A stretch of 14,424 nt of DNA from JAFMDF01 sp039024375 (GTDB taxonomy: Bacteria; Bacteroidota; Bacteroidia; Chitinophagales; Saprospiraceae): assembly GCA_039024375.1 (NCBI GenBank), contig JBCCQK010000175.1, forward strand, positions 1 through 14,424. Reading direction: 5' to 3'. How positions within the stretch are numbered: the first letter of the stretch is position 1; the number at the start of each line of letters is the position of its first letter. The notes below the pieces were generated by a model. It saw only the letters and a list, made by a program, of their open reading frames with translations. It had not been told where the DNA came from and ran no database searches. Position numbers and translations under genes: made by a program. Below, in pieces: positions 13,612 to 14,424 of the stretch.

Positions 13612-14394
13612 ATGAAAATTACAAGCATCTTATTTTTCTGCCTCCTATCTTTTCAGTTGAGTGCCCAAAACTTAACCATTGACCAAATCGTCGAAAAAGC
13701 CAACGAAGCCAATCGGTATTTTGGCGACGATGTGAAATCGACGGCGTTGATGGATGTTCGAGATAAGAGTGGCAAAACCATTATGGAACGAGAATTGGTC
13801 ATTTTGAGAAAGAATACGGGTGGGTTAAATCAAAAATGGTACGCTTATTTCAAGCAACCCGCTGACCTCAAAAAAATGGTGTTCATGGCTTGGAAGCAAG
13901 ACGGGAAAAAGTCGGACAAACGCTGGCTGTATCTTCCTAATTTAGATTTAGTCAAACGATTATCCACCGCCGACAAAAGAGGTAGTTTTGCGGGTTCTCA
14001 ATTCACCTACGAGGATGTAACGGGGCGCAGACCCAACGAGGACACGCACGAGTTATTAGAAACGACGGATGTGGCTTACCAAATTAAAAGCACACCTAAA
14101 AAACCCGCCAGTGTAGAATTTTCGTATTTCGTCAGTTGGGTAGATAAAACCACTTTTTTACCTACCAAAGCTATCCTTTACGATAAATCGGGCGATGCTT
14201 ATAAGCAGTTTGATGTGTTGGAAAGTGAGCAAATTCAAAATTTTCCTACCATGACAAAATTTTCCATGACCAATATAAAAACAAAGGAATCCACCATTAT
14301 CACGATGACTAATATTCAGTATAATAGCGGTATTATAGAACGTATATTTTCGGAGGGGTCTTTGCGAAGAGCGCCGCGGCAGTACCTTCGGTAG
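13612..14394 (+). CDS. Outer membrane lipoprotein-sorting (LolA-like) protein
   Basis: This 260-residue protein has a signal peptide (residues 1-17, cleaved in SAQN; no lipobox) and is periplasmic. The mature part fits the LolA-like 'outer membrane lipoprotein-sorting protein' family that accompanies RND/MMPL transporters and barrel proteins. It shows WYAYFKQP, KRWLYLP (residues about 103-109), KRGSFAGSQFTYEDVTGR (about 122-139) and the C-terminal IFSEGSLRRAPRQYLR, where members usually end RRPPRxYLR. Length is typical and no lesion is visible. In intact loci it is thought to carry a lipid-like cargo between the RND pump and the outer membrane. Here its RND and barrel partners are broken, so it is either newly orphaned or works with a paralogous pump. 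Twin hairpins separate it from the RND pseudogene, hinting at its own promoter, which I cannot locate. Confidence 0.9.
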   Translation: MKITSILFFCLLSFQLSAQNLTIDQIVEKANEANRYFGDDVKSTALMDVRDKSGKTIMERELVILRKNTGGLNQKWYAYFKQPADLKKMVFMAWKQDGKKSDKRWLYLPNLDLVKRLSTADKRGSFAGSQFTYEDVTGRRPNEDTHELLETTDVAYQIKSTPKKPASVEFSYFVSWVDKTTFLPTKAILYDKSGDAYKQFDVLESEQIQNFPTMTKFSMTNIKTKESTIITMTNIQYNSGIIERIFSEGSLRRAPRQYLR

Positions 14395-14424
14395 CCCGAC
14401 GGTAAGTTCTCAAAACGGGAGCAA

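Noticed and set aside
1..14424. CRISPR array
   Set aside because: The repeats are heptads, palindromes or dispersed pairs. No regularly spaced 25-40-base repeats with unique spacers are present.

Overview
The window looks like a chromosomal segment of a Bacteroidota bacterium. The signs are an 'xxAQN' signal-peptide end, a long FtsX/MacB-type permease typical of that phylum, promoter-like TAnnTTTG hexamers, and A-rich leaders without clear Shine-Dalgarno sequences. A Saprospiraceae-like lineage is a guess from overall protein style and cannot be settled here.

Positions 1-7574 hold a nitrite-reduction module. nirB (142-2652) and nirD (2830-3207) encode the siroheme/[4Fe-4S] NADH nitrite reductase. 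cobA (3404-4174) encodes the SAM-dependent uroporphyrinogen-III methyltransferase that starts siroheme synthesis. Next come a NarX-like membrane histidine kinase with a P-box-like motif (4234-6048) and a NarL/FixJ-type response regulator (6900-7574). An orphan XisI-family gene (6146-6484, minus strand) separates kinase and regulator. The simplest reading is that the two-component pair senses nitrate or nitrite and controls nirBD-cobA. Short AGTAAA/TTTACT half-sites lie upstream of nirB, the kinase and the regulator.

Positions 7575-11046 hold one large FtsX/MacB-type ABC permease without an adjacent ATPase gene (8121-10493), between two repeat-rich intergenic regions. Positions 11047-13451 hold a decaying export locus: an outer-membrane beta-barrel gene with an in-frame TAA, joined by an apparent deletion to an RND/MMPL transporter that lacks its N-terminal part and also carries a frameshift. 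After two near-identical hairpins comes an intact LolA-like periplasmic protein gene (13612-14394), the usual partner of such RND/barrel loci.

The intergenic DNA is unusually structured. It contains heptanucleotide tandem repeats directly at the 3' ends of nirB, the kinase and the permease; a 162-bp palindromic element inside nirBD-cobA; inverted copies of a ~45-bp element flanking the response regulator; a second long palindrome; and twin hairpins with a compensatory base-pair change. I see no CRISPR array, tRNA, rRNA or intact transposase. I do not see a clearly new multi-gene system. The most notable points are the deletion-fused RND locus, the inverted repeats around the regulator, and the heptad repeats.
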